A stretch of DNA of 64,000 nucleotides from Selaginella tamariscina (Eukaryota; Streptophyta; Lycopodiopsida; Selaginellales; Selaginellaceae): NCBI GenBank assembly GCA_003024785.1, contig PUQB01000281.1:1-64000 (forward strand), in the 5' to 3' direction. The position numbers and the translations under genes are program-made. Position 1 is the first letter of the stretch; each line of letters opens with the position of its first letter. Of this stretch, positions 53,604 through 64,000 are shown piece after piece. The notes under the pieces were generated by a model. It was not told the DNA's origin. It was given only the letters and a program-made list of their open reading frames with translations, and made no database searches.

Positions 53604-55961
53604 ATGGCGGCATGTCCACATGCTCGTAAGCTCGCCAGCCATCTCATCAGCGAGCAGTTTGGGGAGGTCGTCAGGTAATTCTGTGCTCGATTGAATTGTC
53701 TGCATAAATAATTAAGGAAAAATGTTTGTATAGGCAGCTAAAAGTGTTTAGTTTTGACAGAAAGTATGCGATTGTCTGTTAAACAGTGGAAATCTTTTAC
53801 TATCTGAATTGTGCGTTGCACTGGCATGCATTTCCCCATGTGAGGGATTGCCTGTTAGTGCTAATTCAACACAACTGTGTGCAAGCTTTTAGAATCGAAC
53901 AAGAAGGTTTTTGCCTCTCTCCAAAGCTAAGAACTTAACAGCTTCTTTGATGGTTGAAGGTGGATTCAAGCAAAACACGTTCTACATGGCCATACTCGAT
54001 AACATTCTCCATAGAATGCGCTTTCCAAAAGTTTCTGATGCATAACCGGCAGTTTGGGCAAGAGTCTGTCATTAGTTAGCGTGCTTTGTTCTCAAGTGCA
54101 TGGACATATAACTTTCTCCAGGCTGAAGAGCTCGTGAGTGGTTTGTTGCAGCATGGTCGACTAACGCTACAGCAACTGTTGAAAAGAGCGGCAGAATGTT
54201 CTCATCAAGTTAGACCCGTGTGTGTGTTTGTGTGTGTGTGTGGTGTGAGAGAGAGAGAGAGAGAGCGTTTTCACATGTATATTTGAGATATGTGTTCGTT
54301 GGTCTGTAACGCAGGTGAGATTGAGGTGGAAAAAGGAGTCAATGAGGCTTTTATATCATTGGTATGTTCCCATTATATCGAAAGATGTGCACTGCCGGAG
54401 CCGATATTAGAACCCAAGAGCAAGGAGACACAGCCAAAGAAGAAAGGACGAAGTGCCTCGGTTAGTTTTATTTATGTGTTTTCCCCCTACTTTTATTAAG
54501 TGGTTTAGTGTGTATTTGTTTGAAAGAAAGCGCGAACCGTGACGGAAGAGGAGCGTGTGATGTCTGCAGCAGCACCGATGGAGGCCGAAAGATTTCGAGT
54601 TCCCGCATCTCTAGGAGCGGGTAACACGTACGTGGATAAGGACACCACGGAGGCCTCTGTTGGCCAGAAGGTGAGAAACTCGCATGCATTTTTTTGCTCT
54701 AGTTTTAGTCTGATGCAGGTAAACAGCGCAAAAGAGACGATTTGGACATGGATGCCAAAGAAGTACTCTGGCGAGTCAACTATGAAGAGTTCCTACGAAG
54801 TCTAAGGCACCAGGTAAGCCATTATTTCTACAGTTTAATCGCCTTAGGAGCTGTTATTTAGGCATGCGAAAAGCTAGTGACATCCAGAAGCGACTCTGCT
54901 ATGTCGACTGGAACAGTTTTAGCTTATATGTTGGAGAGCACACGCAGATCAGAGAGGAGTCTCAAAGAGCGAACCTCCAGTGAGTACATTACTAGTGCAA
55001 TCTTCAAACTGTTAATACGTTTCTGAATGTTAGATCCTCTAAACCTCACCTCGATCACTGAAGCTGTACAAGCAAAGGTTGCTGGAGGCGTGGACATGAA
55101 GAAGATCAGAGCTGCTCTTGCGCAAATGATGCAGGATGGTTTTGTTGATCGTGCAGGTGATGCAGGAAGTCATTATGCCATCAGTGAGTATGTCTGTTTA
55201 TTATCTTCTGTTTTCATGTAGACATTTCCTTTCCAGATATGAAGAAGATAATTGAAACTGCTAAGCAGGCTGAGGTGAGAACCTTTCCATTTAGTAACCG
55301 CTTATTAAACTATCTCCAAACTCTCAGCTTGAAGCCGTCGTGCTACAGCGATTCGGACGGAAGTCATGCAGAATCTTTCGTCTCCTATCCATGAAAGGGC
55401 ATTTGGAGCACAAGCAAGTAAGTTCTTAACTAAACTTGGAGTTTCATACATATGCTTGTCAGATTTCGGACAAGTGCCTTGTACCGACTAAAGAAACTTG
55501 GGAGCTGCTATACAAACTCGTTAAGGAACGGTACGTCAAGCTCCAGGTATGGCTTTGCATTTCTGATGCTCGACTCCATCGAACGGTCCGTGTTATACAC
55601 AGGAGGTACCCAAATCTGCTGATCGAAACCCTTCGCGCACCATGTACTTGTGGCGTGTTAACTTGGGGGAAGTTGCATGGACCATCTTGGATGACATGTA
55701 CCATGCAGCCTTGAATCTCCATTGTCGTCTTGCTTATGAACTCAAACAAGCAGAAGAGGTGAATTTTTCTGTGTAACTTATGTACTGTGAGCAAGACAAT
55801 CTTTGTTTTTGCAGTTGCTTTCTCTTTCCAAGGCTGCTTCCCGCCTTGTACTCACTAGCACTCAGCAAGCACAAGCTAACAAGCTGAGCAACATTGCCAA
55901 GATCCTAGAAACGTCACTTATGAAGTTAGATGATGCAATCATGATTTTCCACGACTTTTGA
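53604..55961 (+). CDS. RPC3: DNA-directed RNA polymerase III subunit RPC3 (C82/RPC62 family)
   Basis: About twelve or thirteen exons, beginning MAACPHARKLASHLISEQFG (53,604-53,674). Clear ones are at about 54,316-54,459, 54,529-54,671, 54,720-54,811, 55,031-55,181, 55,237-55,275, 55,327-55,418, 55,463-55,545, 55,602-55,758 and 55,816-55,961. Family marks are CLLVLIQHNCVQAFRIEQEG, AEELVSGLLQHGRLTLQQLL, SHYIERCALPEP, the winged-helix segment SITEAVQAKVAGGVDMKKIR, and the C-terminal coiled-coil ILETSLMKLDDAIMIFHDF. RPC3 belongs to the heterotrimer that helps Pol III recognise promoters and melt DNA at tRNA and 5S genes. The second exon (about 53,823-53,960) reaches a stop in the visible frame, so one break or unresolved splice remains there. 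The inverted partner at 49,813 is more decayed. Confidence 0.8.
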
Positions 55962-55985
55962 TGCCAAGCAGGAAAGTTGTTCTAT
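53618..55985. repeat. Right arm of inverted repeat B (RPC3)
   Basis: Reverse-complement partner of 49,790-51,917. It is about 240 bases longer because of several indels, mainly in introns. Example of matching: ttgccaagatcctagaaacg on this strand against its complement near 49,855. Confidence 0.9.
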
Positions 55986-56123
55986 ATATATATATATATA
56001 TATAACTTAATTTTACTTATTACCACGTGTGTAGCCGAGAGAAGTATAGCTGCATTAAAGTATAATAAGTACACACCATAATTTTAACTGTACGTGTGTG
56101 CGTGCGTGTGTGTTATTTGTGTG

Positions 56124-56270
56124 CATAACCTTGTCAAGTGGAGGCAATGCAAACTTCGGCAGTTACAGTGAACTAGTAGTCATAAGTTCTGTTGAGGACA
56201 TCCCCCAGATCTCTCCACAAGCACTAAATAAGCTGTCTGCAATTATAAACTTCACATTCACACACACGTA
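56124..56270 (-). pseudogene. Fragment of a nucleotide-sugar transporter exon
   Basis: On the minus strand this segment contains tgcttgtggagagatctggg, then a diverged stretch, then gcattgcctccac and gacaaggttatg. It matches 57,672-57,826 on the plus strand. It covers part of one exon and its edges only, so it is an inverted duplicate fragment. Confidence 0.8.
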
Positions 56271-56959
56271 GGCAACATTAATCTGTAATTGTTATTAATT
56301 GTTTTAAACCCTAAACTTTTATATACAAATTTATATAAAATTTCTTAAATTCTATATAAGAAAATAATATGGAGGAAAATAATTTTATTTAGAGTATTAA
56401 ACTTGATTGTTAGTTTATTTTAATAGAAACAACTTATATATACAGAATAAAACGTGGTCGATTAGTCCAGAGCTTCTTCTTCTTTATATACTCATTGATA
56501 ATTGTAATTAAATTTGCATATAATACCTTAACATTTTGACATCAGGAAATTACATACCGTTCTTTATATTTAAAAAGTTTCAAATTTAAACTTTTTATTA
56601 GTCATTGTTATATTGTTTCTTATACTCCATGTTTATAATGTGCGGACAAATGAAATAATTTAGAAGAGATCAAAACAAGCTTTTATTGGGATAGATCCAA
56701 GAGGTTTATTGTGTGTGTGGCGTTTGTGCGTGTGTGTATATATTACATTTGGTGTACAAATCAATGGTCTAGATTAATTGTTTTATAAACAATGTAGTGT
56801 GTGTGTGTGGGTGTGTGTGTGTATATATATATATATATAACACATACATAATTAAATGTATACACATTCTTCGGAAAAAAAATTATATTTATACTTATCT
56901 CATAAAATTAGCATTAAATTTAAGTTTAGCATATTCAATGCTATTCTGAGAATATCTAC

Positions 56960-58310
56960 GCTTCCACATCCATATTATATAATTTAGTATCTCTGTTCTA
57001 GTTCATCCTCCCTCTTTTCATATGGAAGGAACCGTTCGAACGCCTTGACTACTCTCTCTCTATTTATAAACTATATCTTACATAAATTTAATTTTTATTA
57101 TAAATTTATATTACATCATATCAATAAATTCCATTCTTTCATTTTTAAGATTGCAAGCTTAAATTTATATACATACCCAGACGTTATCCTCCAGTTTGTA
57201 TATTCGTAATCTTTTTAAAAACATTTTTAAATTTTTAATACAGTGATTCTTATTTCAAGAGATTTTCAAATACAATTTCTGATGTATTTAAGTGTATGTA
57301 ATCATATTTCCAATATAAAAAAATTTAATCAAAAGAAAAGACGTTTATATAAGATATGTTCCATGTGACATCCCCAACTTACGAATATATGTGAGAAAAA
57401 CATAAAATAAACTTATATCATACAAATATCTTGTATACACTTATATAATGCGTGTTTATATATATATATATACACCTCGGATATGTAAATATGAAGTTCA
57501 CATCCTTAAATTATATGAAACAAAATGTTACCCCTTGATATATTATATTAATATGCATGTAATCAGTTGTTAACATATAATTACCTCATATATATGTGCT
57601 AGTCCTGTAAAATAGATGTGTCACATCTCTCTCTCTCACACACACACATATACACACACACACACACACAGATGAAGTTTATAACTGCAGTGCTTGTGGA
57701 GAGATCTGGGGGAAAAGATGGGATGCCCAAACTTATGTATTACAACTCCATTATCACTACCATTTCTAGCACTTCTTATCACTGTAACGGGCGAAGTTGG
57801 CATTGCCTCCACACAAGGTTATGTACACTAATAACACACACACATCATACACACATATGCAGTATTAAATAGTTAAATAACATATTATAGCTGTTAGTTT
57901 TGTTATTAAGAAGTTACTGTTCCTATGTGCAGTTTAGGTCCATTAGATTCTTTCTAGTCACTCTGCTCTCAATAATCATGGGGATTGTTCTTAATTTTAC
58001 CATGTTTTTATGCACAATTGTTAACTCAGCTTTTGATGACTACCATAGTTGGAGTAAGCATATATAGTTATCTATATTATATATAATATGCTATATTGCA
58101 AAACACACAGCACGCACGCATAATATATGTATAAACGTGAATAATATATATGTGTTTTATGCATGGGCGGTGTAAAAGTACATGCTCTAAATGTTACGGG
58201 TCTTGCGATCAATACTCTAGGTGGAATATGGTACTCGGTGCTAATACAAACTTAAGAAGAGTAAACCACGTAAGACTATGGAGCAAAAGCCACCTGTACA
58301 GGCATCTTGA
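56960..58310 (+). repeat. Tandem duplication unit 1 (transporter segment)
   Basis: This stretch, including non-coding flank (ttccattctttcatttt, acgttatcctcc), recurs at about 59,170-60,069 in the same orientation and at a distance of about 2.2 kb falling to 1.75 kb. Unit 2 has lost most of the first exon and parts of the introns. Confidence 0.8.
57691..58310 (+). pseudogene. Nucleotide-sugar transporter, partial copy 1
   Basis: Exons at 57,691-57,817, 57,933-58,053 and about 58,161-58,310. Pieces match plant UDP-sugar transporters of the drug/metabolite transporter superfamily: VLVERSGGKDGMPKLMYYNS, LPFLALLITVTGEVG (one base out of frame with the first), LVTLLSIIMGIVLNFTMFLC, TIVNSA, and a last exon with ALNVTGLAINTLGGIWYS. 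Full-length members have about ten membrane helices and bring nucleotide sugars into the Golgi. Only the C-terminal half is in the window, and the last exon has lost its start and shifts frame. It is broken. The N-terminal exons were not found upstream. Confidence 0.8.
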
Positions 58311-58317
58311 TAGCATA

Positions 58318-58320
<3 letters not shown>

Positions 58321-58386
<66 letters not shown>
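58321..58386. repeat. (CT)n(AT)n microsatellite
   Basis: A 46-base CT run followed by an AT run, directly after the end of transporter copy 1. Confidence 0.95.
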
Positions 58387-58387
<1 letters not shown>

Positions 58388-59680
58388 GAACGTTTTAATT
58401 ATATTAATTGATTTGTTTTAAATAATATCTGATTTGCTTGTTATATATATACAGACGTGTCTTTATGTCCACACATTCTATATTCTTACACATTCACACA
58501 ACGATTATGAAGCAGCTCATAGAGAATGAAACCACCACACCTTTTACTCTGGTTCAAAACCTCCTCTCTCTCTCCATCAGACTTAATGTGCATGTAATAA
58601 ATCAAATGTTGGATTATTAATCATTATTTATGTTTAACACACACAACATACATATACATACACATACACACACATATATAATATTCAACATGTAACATTA
58701 TATAAATGTTATTGTATAAATACTATGTATATTCAAACTAGGAACTAATAAATAATTAATAAATCTATATGACTTGTTTGGAATTTTAAATATTCTGTGC
58801 AATGCGAGTCAGCTTTCAACTTTATAAAAGACAAAGCCGTTTCAAAACTACATATTAAATGACCAGTTGCATATCCAAATTGAATAACAATTAAGTATAT
58901 ATATAAAAGTAAAAAATAAAAGCAATATAACATCATGAAAGCATATAAATATAAATGATGATATAAATGCGATATTTCAATTAAATATACGGAATATGTG
59001 TTTGTGTGTGTGTATGGATACAATAGTGTACGTATAAATATGCCTGCTTTTATATATACACACAAAATTACAAATGAAAATACCTATATAATTATACCAG
59101 TTTATAATATAATTTCGGAATGTAATTCTTAATACACACACACACACACATGAAATTTAAACAATTTTATTATATATAATCTAATATCTCTGTTCTAATG
59201 TAAATGGAGCGAGAGTAAATTTCATACTCAATCTTTTAACTATATCTTACATAAATTTAGTTTTTATATTAAAAATATTATAGTACATCATATAAATAAA
59301 TTCCATTCTTTCATTCTAAAATTGCAAACTTAATATACATACGTTATCCTCCGATTCGCATATTTCTTAATCTTTTTAAAACATTTAAAATTTTAATATA
59401 GTGATTCTTATTTCAAAACATTTTCAAGCAAGTTAAAATATAATTTCTGATGTATTAAGTGTTATCAAAATTTTAATTAAAAGAGCCCCCAAATTACGAA
59501 GATATGTGAGAAAAACATAAAAGGAAACTTATATTATACAAATAACTATGCTTTTTTAGAAAAAAGCTCCACTGTACTTCTTGACAAGGTTATGCACACT
59601 AATAACACACACACACACACATGCAGTATTAATAGTTAAATATATATTATATACTAAGACGTCACTGTTACTATGTGCAG

Positions 59681-60069
59681 TTTAGGTCCATTAGATTCTT
59701 TCTAGTCACTCTGCTATCAATAATCATCTTAATTGTACCATGTTTTTGTGCACAATTGTTAACTCAGCTTTAACATCTACCCTAGTTGGAGTGTCGGCTC
59801 TACAGTAAGCATATATTACATAATATGCTAACACACGCGCACGCACGCACGCATAATATATTTATATACATACGTGTATATAAAATATATGTGTGTTTTA
59901 TGCAGGTTCTGGGGTTTATAATGTTAGCGGTGTAGAAGTGCATGCTCTAAATGGTGCGGGTCTTGTGATCAATACTCTAGGTGGAATATGGTACTCGATT
60001 GCTAGATACAAACTTAAGAAGAAACCACGTAAGACTATGGAGCAAAAGCCACTTGTACAGGCATCCTGA
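59681..60069 (+). pseudogene. Nucleotide-sugar transporter, partial copy 2
   Basis: Exons at 59,681-59,803 and 59,906-60,069. The first starts FRSIRFFLVTLLSIII and ends in TSTLVGVSALQ. The second reads VEVHALNGAGLVINTLGGIW and then YSIARYKLKKKPRKTMEQKP, ending LVQAS. The last exon is intact and better preserved than in copy 1. The membrane-helix exon has a small internal loss. The exon holding VLVERSG is reduced to a remnant near 59,575-59,600. It is a truncated tandem duplicate, and neither copy is complete. Confidence 0.78.
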
Positions 60070-60283
60070 TAATATATTCACTCTGTGCGTGCGTGTGCGC
60101 GTGTGTGCTTGTGTGGTGATGCGACATATGTATTAGGATCCATTTTTATTTTCGGTAACAATAATTTATAATATTACATAATGTATTGGATGATTTGTAT
60201 GTAGTTTAACGTCTTTATAATCCTTGAGCAAAACTCACGTACATGTGAATGCTAACTTAGCATTATTACATATGATTTTTCTA

Positions 60284-60384
<101 letters not shown>

Positions 60385-60574
60385 TTTTTGTATGTTATGA
60401 GTAATGTTTGAAATGTAATTTTTAAAGTATTTCCTGTTTCTGACGGACTTATTCTTAAAGTTTAATCATGAACTAATTAAATTGTTTATTAAATCTCTGT
60501 ATTTCTTATTATATAGTATATATGCGTACGTGCGTGTGCGTGTATGTGATACAAACAATATTTCAGTAGCATGT

Positions 60575-60960
60575 ATATACGGAGTACCCATTAACAGAAT
60601 ATTGTACAAGAATATACCCCTCTTGAAATAGCATCTTCTTCAGTACACATGAAGTTTATTTCTTCGAATTGCTTGTACCACTTCGGTAATTGGGTCACAC
60701 ACACACACACCCCTATAATATACAAATATATGCCAACATCACAAAAAAAATACTTTTATACTTTACCAGAGTTCCACAAGGATGATAAACGTAAGAATCG
60801 TAACATATATAAAACATACAAATATATGCATGTATATGTTTGTCTTAAATTAAATATAGTCAAGAAACGTATATATATCTACAAGTTGTGTGATCTGCTG
60901 CCTCTGTGATACGTTTAGACAAGGTACATATGTACATAAAATAACAAATCTGTGTGTGTG
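60575..60960. repeat. Left arm of inverted repeat C
   Basis: Reverse complement of about 63,090-63,530. Shared words include tacggagtaccca, gaatattgtacaagaatata, acttcggtaattggg, ttgtctaaacgtatcac and cagatcacacaacttgtag. Exon-like sequence lies in the arms (on the minus strand of this arm, PITEVVQAIRRNKLHVY and QQITQLVDIY), but the gene is not recognised. Confidence 0.88.
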
Positions 60961-60984
60961 TGTGTGTGTGAAATATGTTCCAAG

Positions 60985-61110
60985 AGAAGATGTGTGTAAG
61001 TTTACCTCCAACTCTCTGTCAAACTGTTGTCCGGTCCTCGACACTGCTGTAGAGTTGTGTACGTAGCACAAAAGGCCGCATATTAATCCGACTTGAAGAT
61101 TCAAATAAAT
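60985..61110 (-). other. Exon-like segment, unrecognised
   Basis: An open stretch reading LLCYVHNSTAVSRTGQQFDR, then ELE, ends at a gtaaac donor (about 61,003). It may be an upstream exon of the gene whose other exons lie in the arm of inverted repeat C. Family unknown. Confidence 0.3.
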
Positions 61111-61400
61111 AATATACGAAGTCGGATGTATAATATATATGTATAGTACGTGTGTGTGTGGGGAGAGAGAGCCGTGAATAGGAAATTGATTAGAATATAC
61201 GCTACCCGACTGTATCTCTTCAGTGAGTGTGTGTATGTATACAGATCATAATATAATAGAATTAAAGTTTCTAATAATTGTGGTTTAAGAAACACATAAA
61301 ACCACGTTCTGTATCTGGATTATAGTTATAATTAGTTCTCATATATTTATGAAAAACCCAATATAAATCAACATAGTTTGCTTAAAAGCAGAAATTAGGT

Positions 61401-61587
61401 TTAGAAGCAATGCCTCTTGAAGGTGTCCACGACTTCTTTGAAGCCTTGATAAGCTGAATAATTCTTTTGCGGTCTTAGGATCGTATCTTGGTCTTTTCTT
61501 AGCCTTCTCTGGCTTATACTTAAGTAATTTGCGTTTGATCGGAATACTGTCGTTCATAAGCTCCTCTATCCATGGAGTCATCATCAT
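61401..61587 (-). CDS. Small basic protein, unrecognised
   Basis: Starts MMMTPWIEELMNDSIPIKRK and continues with the basic segment LLKYKPEKAKKRPRYDPKTA. After this, one frame runs on to 61,339. A frame one base away reads NYSAYQGFKEVVDTFKRHCF and then stops at 61,401, which looks more like a natural end. The switch falls in a run of four As near 61,475. The product would be about 61 residues, Lys/Arg-rich and soluble. GC content is above its surroundings. It could be a terminal exon of a larger gene. No family is recognised. Confidence 0.4.
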
Positions 61588-61619
61588 TTAGGGCTGTAAA
61601 CACATTTTCCTAAAATGTT

Positions 61620-63080
61620 CCATTATATACAACTCAATTAAAGGTAATTTCATTTTAGCAATTAATTAGGGTTAAGAACAGTAAAGGTAATTGAACGAAA
61701 ATGTATTTTAGGGTTTTGTGTTTATTATCTGTTTTATTAAGTATTTTGAACTTACTTTATTTAACCCCCATGTTTAACTCTCATATGAGCCTACAGATAT
61801 GTGTGCATGTGTGCGCGTGTGTTTGCATTTTGTGTAGCTGTATTCATATACTGTATGTGTTTCTTATTGGACTAGACATGTACATAGAATCTGTCTTGAA
61901 TTTTGCTGTTCTCTACACAGATTCGTGATGACATATATCTATATAGATTAAAAACACGACTGGTAATTGCCAACACACACATACTCCGTCCCCTCTCTCT
62001 CTCTCTCTACGTATGTATAGCATACATAATACATACAGAGCATAATACTGTTGTATAAGTATATGTATAGATAACTGGTGTATAAGTATATATATGTATA
62101 GAGTGTGTGTGTGTGTGTGTGTGTGTGCTTGTCTTAGTATATATACATGCATATGGTTTTCTAATTAAATTATTCTTAATTAAACAAACCTGGTCGAGTT
62201 TGAGAATTGTGTGAACATCAAACCATTGTATCTGAAATATTAGAATCATCTGAAATACTAATTAGAAAACAAGCGGAAGCACACACACACAAACAATACA
62301 TACATACACACACACATATAAATGAATTCTTTTATTATTCTCTTTATATTATTGTTTGTACTTAATGAAACGCCTGAATAATAAATTATCTTATTATTTA
62401 ACTGTTTGGTTCAAAATTAAAAAAAAAATCATATTTTGATTACCAAACTTGTAACATTTATCATTAAAACAACAATTGTATAAATCATTTAACAATTAAC
62501 ATAAATTTCTCTCCAGTATTAAACTTGAACATTCGTATAAAGTAGCTGTTATTAATTGTTAAATATGTTGTTTAACGTTTTTTATATATAGTTAGAGATA
62601 TAAATTGAAAGACGACTCGAATTTGACAAAAGAAAGTACTAACTTATTTTATTTGCTTGTTAGTTAGAGGACATTAAACAAAAACACTATTATTATTATT
62701 ATTACCAAACGCAGAATCTTTACATGTCAAATATTAAGTTAGAAATTGAAAGACTTTACATAACAATTGTGTGTGGGAGTATATTCCCGTATATTTATTA
62801 AACCTCGACGGCTAATTTAATTATCTTAATGCAGAAGAATCCAAGCAGCATATACACATTGTGTATTCTGTATATACATATCTGTTTGGCTTCTCTCTCT
62901 ATGCACGTGTCGCGTGTGTGTGCATAGATACAGTACATGATGGAGATGGAGAACAATATGCTATATATGCAGATCACGCAACTTAGATATATACTGTACA
63001 TATAGATATTATCCTGCATTTGTATTTGCCTACATTTACTGTAAAAATATATATATAATATATATAATATATATATAAAA
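61620..63080. other. AT-rich intergenic DNA with microsatellites
   Basis: Spacer between the arms of inverted repeat C, apart from the small gene. A GT tract lies at 62,103-62,128. No other gene was recognised. Confidence 0.6.
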
Positions 63081-63089
63081 CACACACAC

Positions 63090-63530
63090 ACACATAAATT
63101 TGTTATTTTATGTACATATGTACCTTGTCTAAACGTATCACGAAGGAGCGACACTTGTGCAGCAGATCACACAACTTGTAGATATATATACGTTTGTTGA
63201 CTATATTTAATTTAAGACAAACATGCATATATTTGTAAGTTTTGTGTTATGATATAGATACGATTCTTACATTTATATGATGTCCATTCCTTGTGGAACT
63301 CTGGTAAAGTATAAAAGTATTTTTTTGTGATTTTTGGCATATTTTATATATATAGTGTGAGTGTGTGTGTGTGTGTGTCCCAATTACCGAAGTGGTACAA
63401 GCAATGTGAAGAAATAAAAACTTCATGTGCTTGTGGGTGTGTGTGTCAATTACTGAAAAAGATGCTCTTTCAAGAGGGGTATATTCTTGTACAATATTCT
63501 GTTACTGGGTACTCCGTATATACCCAAATG
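63090..63530. repeat. Right arm of inverted repeat C
   Basis: Partner of 60,575-60,960. On the plus strand it contains tatcacgaaggagcgacact followed by the shared cagatcacacaacttg. This is a longer version of the exon-like piece than in the left arm, so the left arm has a small deletion. Confidence 0.88.
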
Positions 63531-63539
63531 GGCTGCCTC

Positions 63540-64000
63540 CATGCTACTGAATACAATATTGTTGTATAACAGACACACACGCACACGCACACGCACACGG
63601 ACGCCCGCACGCACAGAGCTATATATATACACATGTATATAATATGCATATATAACATAAGCTTGCATGTTTAGAATTTTACAATATTCTAAAAGTGGTT
63701 AAATATCAATTGTCGTAAAATAGCTATTAGGATATACGTTTATTTGACACTAGTTAAACACATAATAAAATTTGTTTAATTAAATTTACCATTATCGAGA
63801 ACAAAGACTTTATCACTATCCATAACACTGGGTAGCAACACATATTCATTAATATAAATAAAAAATGACTTAAAAAAGTAAATAAGCTAGTTTTTATTAG
63901 AACCATTTCGTCCAAGAAAGCTGTATGGATTTTCAAAGGAACAAAAGAATAAAATAAAAATAAAAATAAATTAATCAGAGAAATTACATGATTAAATAAA
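63540..64000. other. AT-rich end of window, no gene seen
   Basis: Contains an ACGC/AC-rich tract at 63,571-63,615. The remainder is AT-rich and shows no coding signal. Confidence 0.6.

Overview
This window looks like nuclear DNA of a land plant. It holds intron-containing genes for a MoaC/CNX3 protein, a mitochondrial pyruvate carrier, an Eaf6 histone-acetyltransferase subunit, a thiolase, RNA polymerase III subunit RPC3 and a nucleotide-sugar transporter. It also has an intronless pentatricopeptide (PPR) gene of the kind very numerous in seed-free plants. Intergenic DNA is very AT-rich, and most introns carry long (GT)n, (GA)n or (AT)n tracts. One LTR element appears to use self-priming, a trait of the Tf1/sushi-type chromoviruses. 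PPR style and element type together hint at a lycophyte or another seed-free lineage, but that is inference.

Layout. (1) 1-17,720: a large imperfect inverted repeat with arms of about 3.9 kb. Each arm carries a short J-domain gene and an unrecognised gene. The 9.8-kb centre holds LTR-like DNA and a chromodomain Ty3/gypsy element (5,955-12,295). (2) 17,720-28,700: AT-rich DNA with a small coding-like island (21.2-21.8 kb), a PPR gene with frame breaks (25.4-22.5 kb, minus) and a faint copia-like fossil. (3) 28,750-37,240: a run of plus-strand housekeeping genes: EAF6, CNX3, a small plastid-type membrane protein and acetyl-CoA C-acetyltransferase. (4) 39,640-43,680: an Eaf6 fragment, then minus-strand genes for MPC1, a lumen-type protein and a folate-receptor-like protein. 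A very young gypsy element (43,756-48,695) sits just upstream of the last gene. (5) 49,790-55,985: a second inverted repeat, with two RPC3 copies around an F-box remnant. (6) 56,100-64,000: tandem and inverted partial copies of a nucleotide-sugar transporter, a third inverted repeat (60.6/63.1 kb) and a small unrecognised gene.

The unifying theme is local duplication, mostly inverted, of gene segments, giving one better-preserved and one broken copy. Examples are the J protein, RPC3, the sugar transporter, and reciprocal fragments of EAF6 and MPC1. Several host reading frames are off by one base, some in homopolymers. That may mean pseudogenes, residual long-read sequencing errors, or both. 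No CRISPR, rRNA or tRNA gene was recognised.
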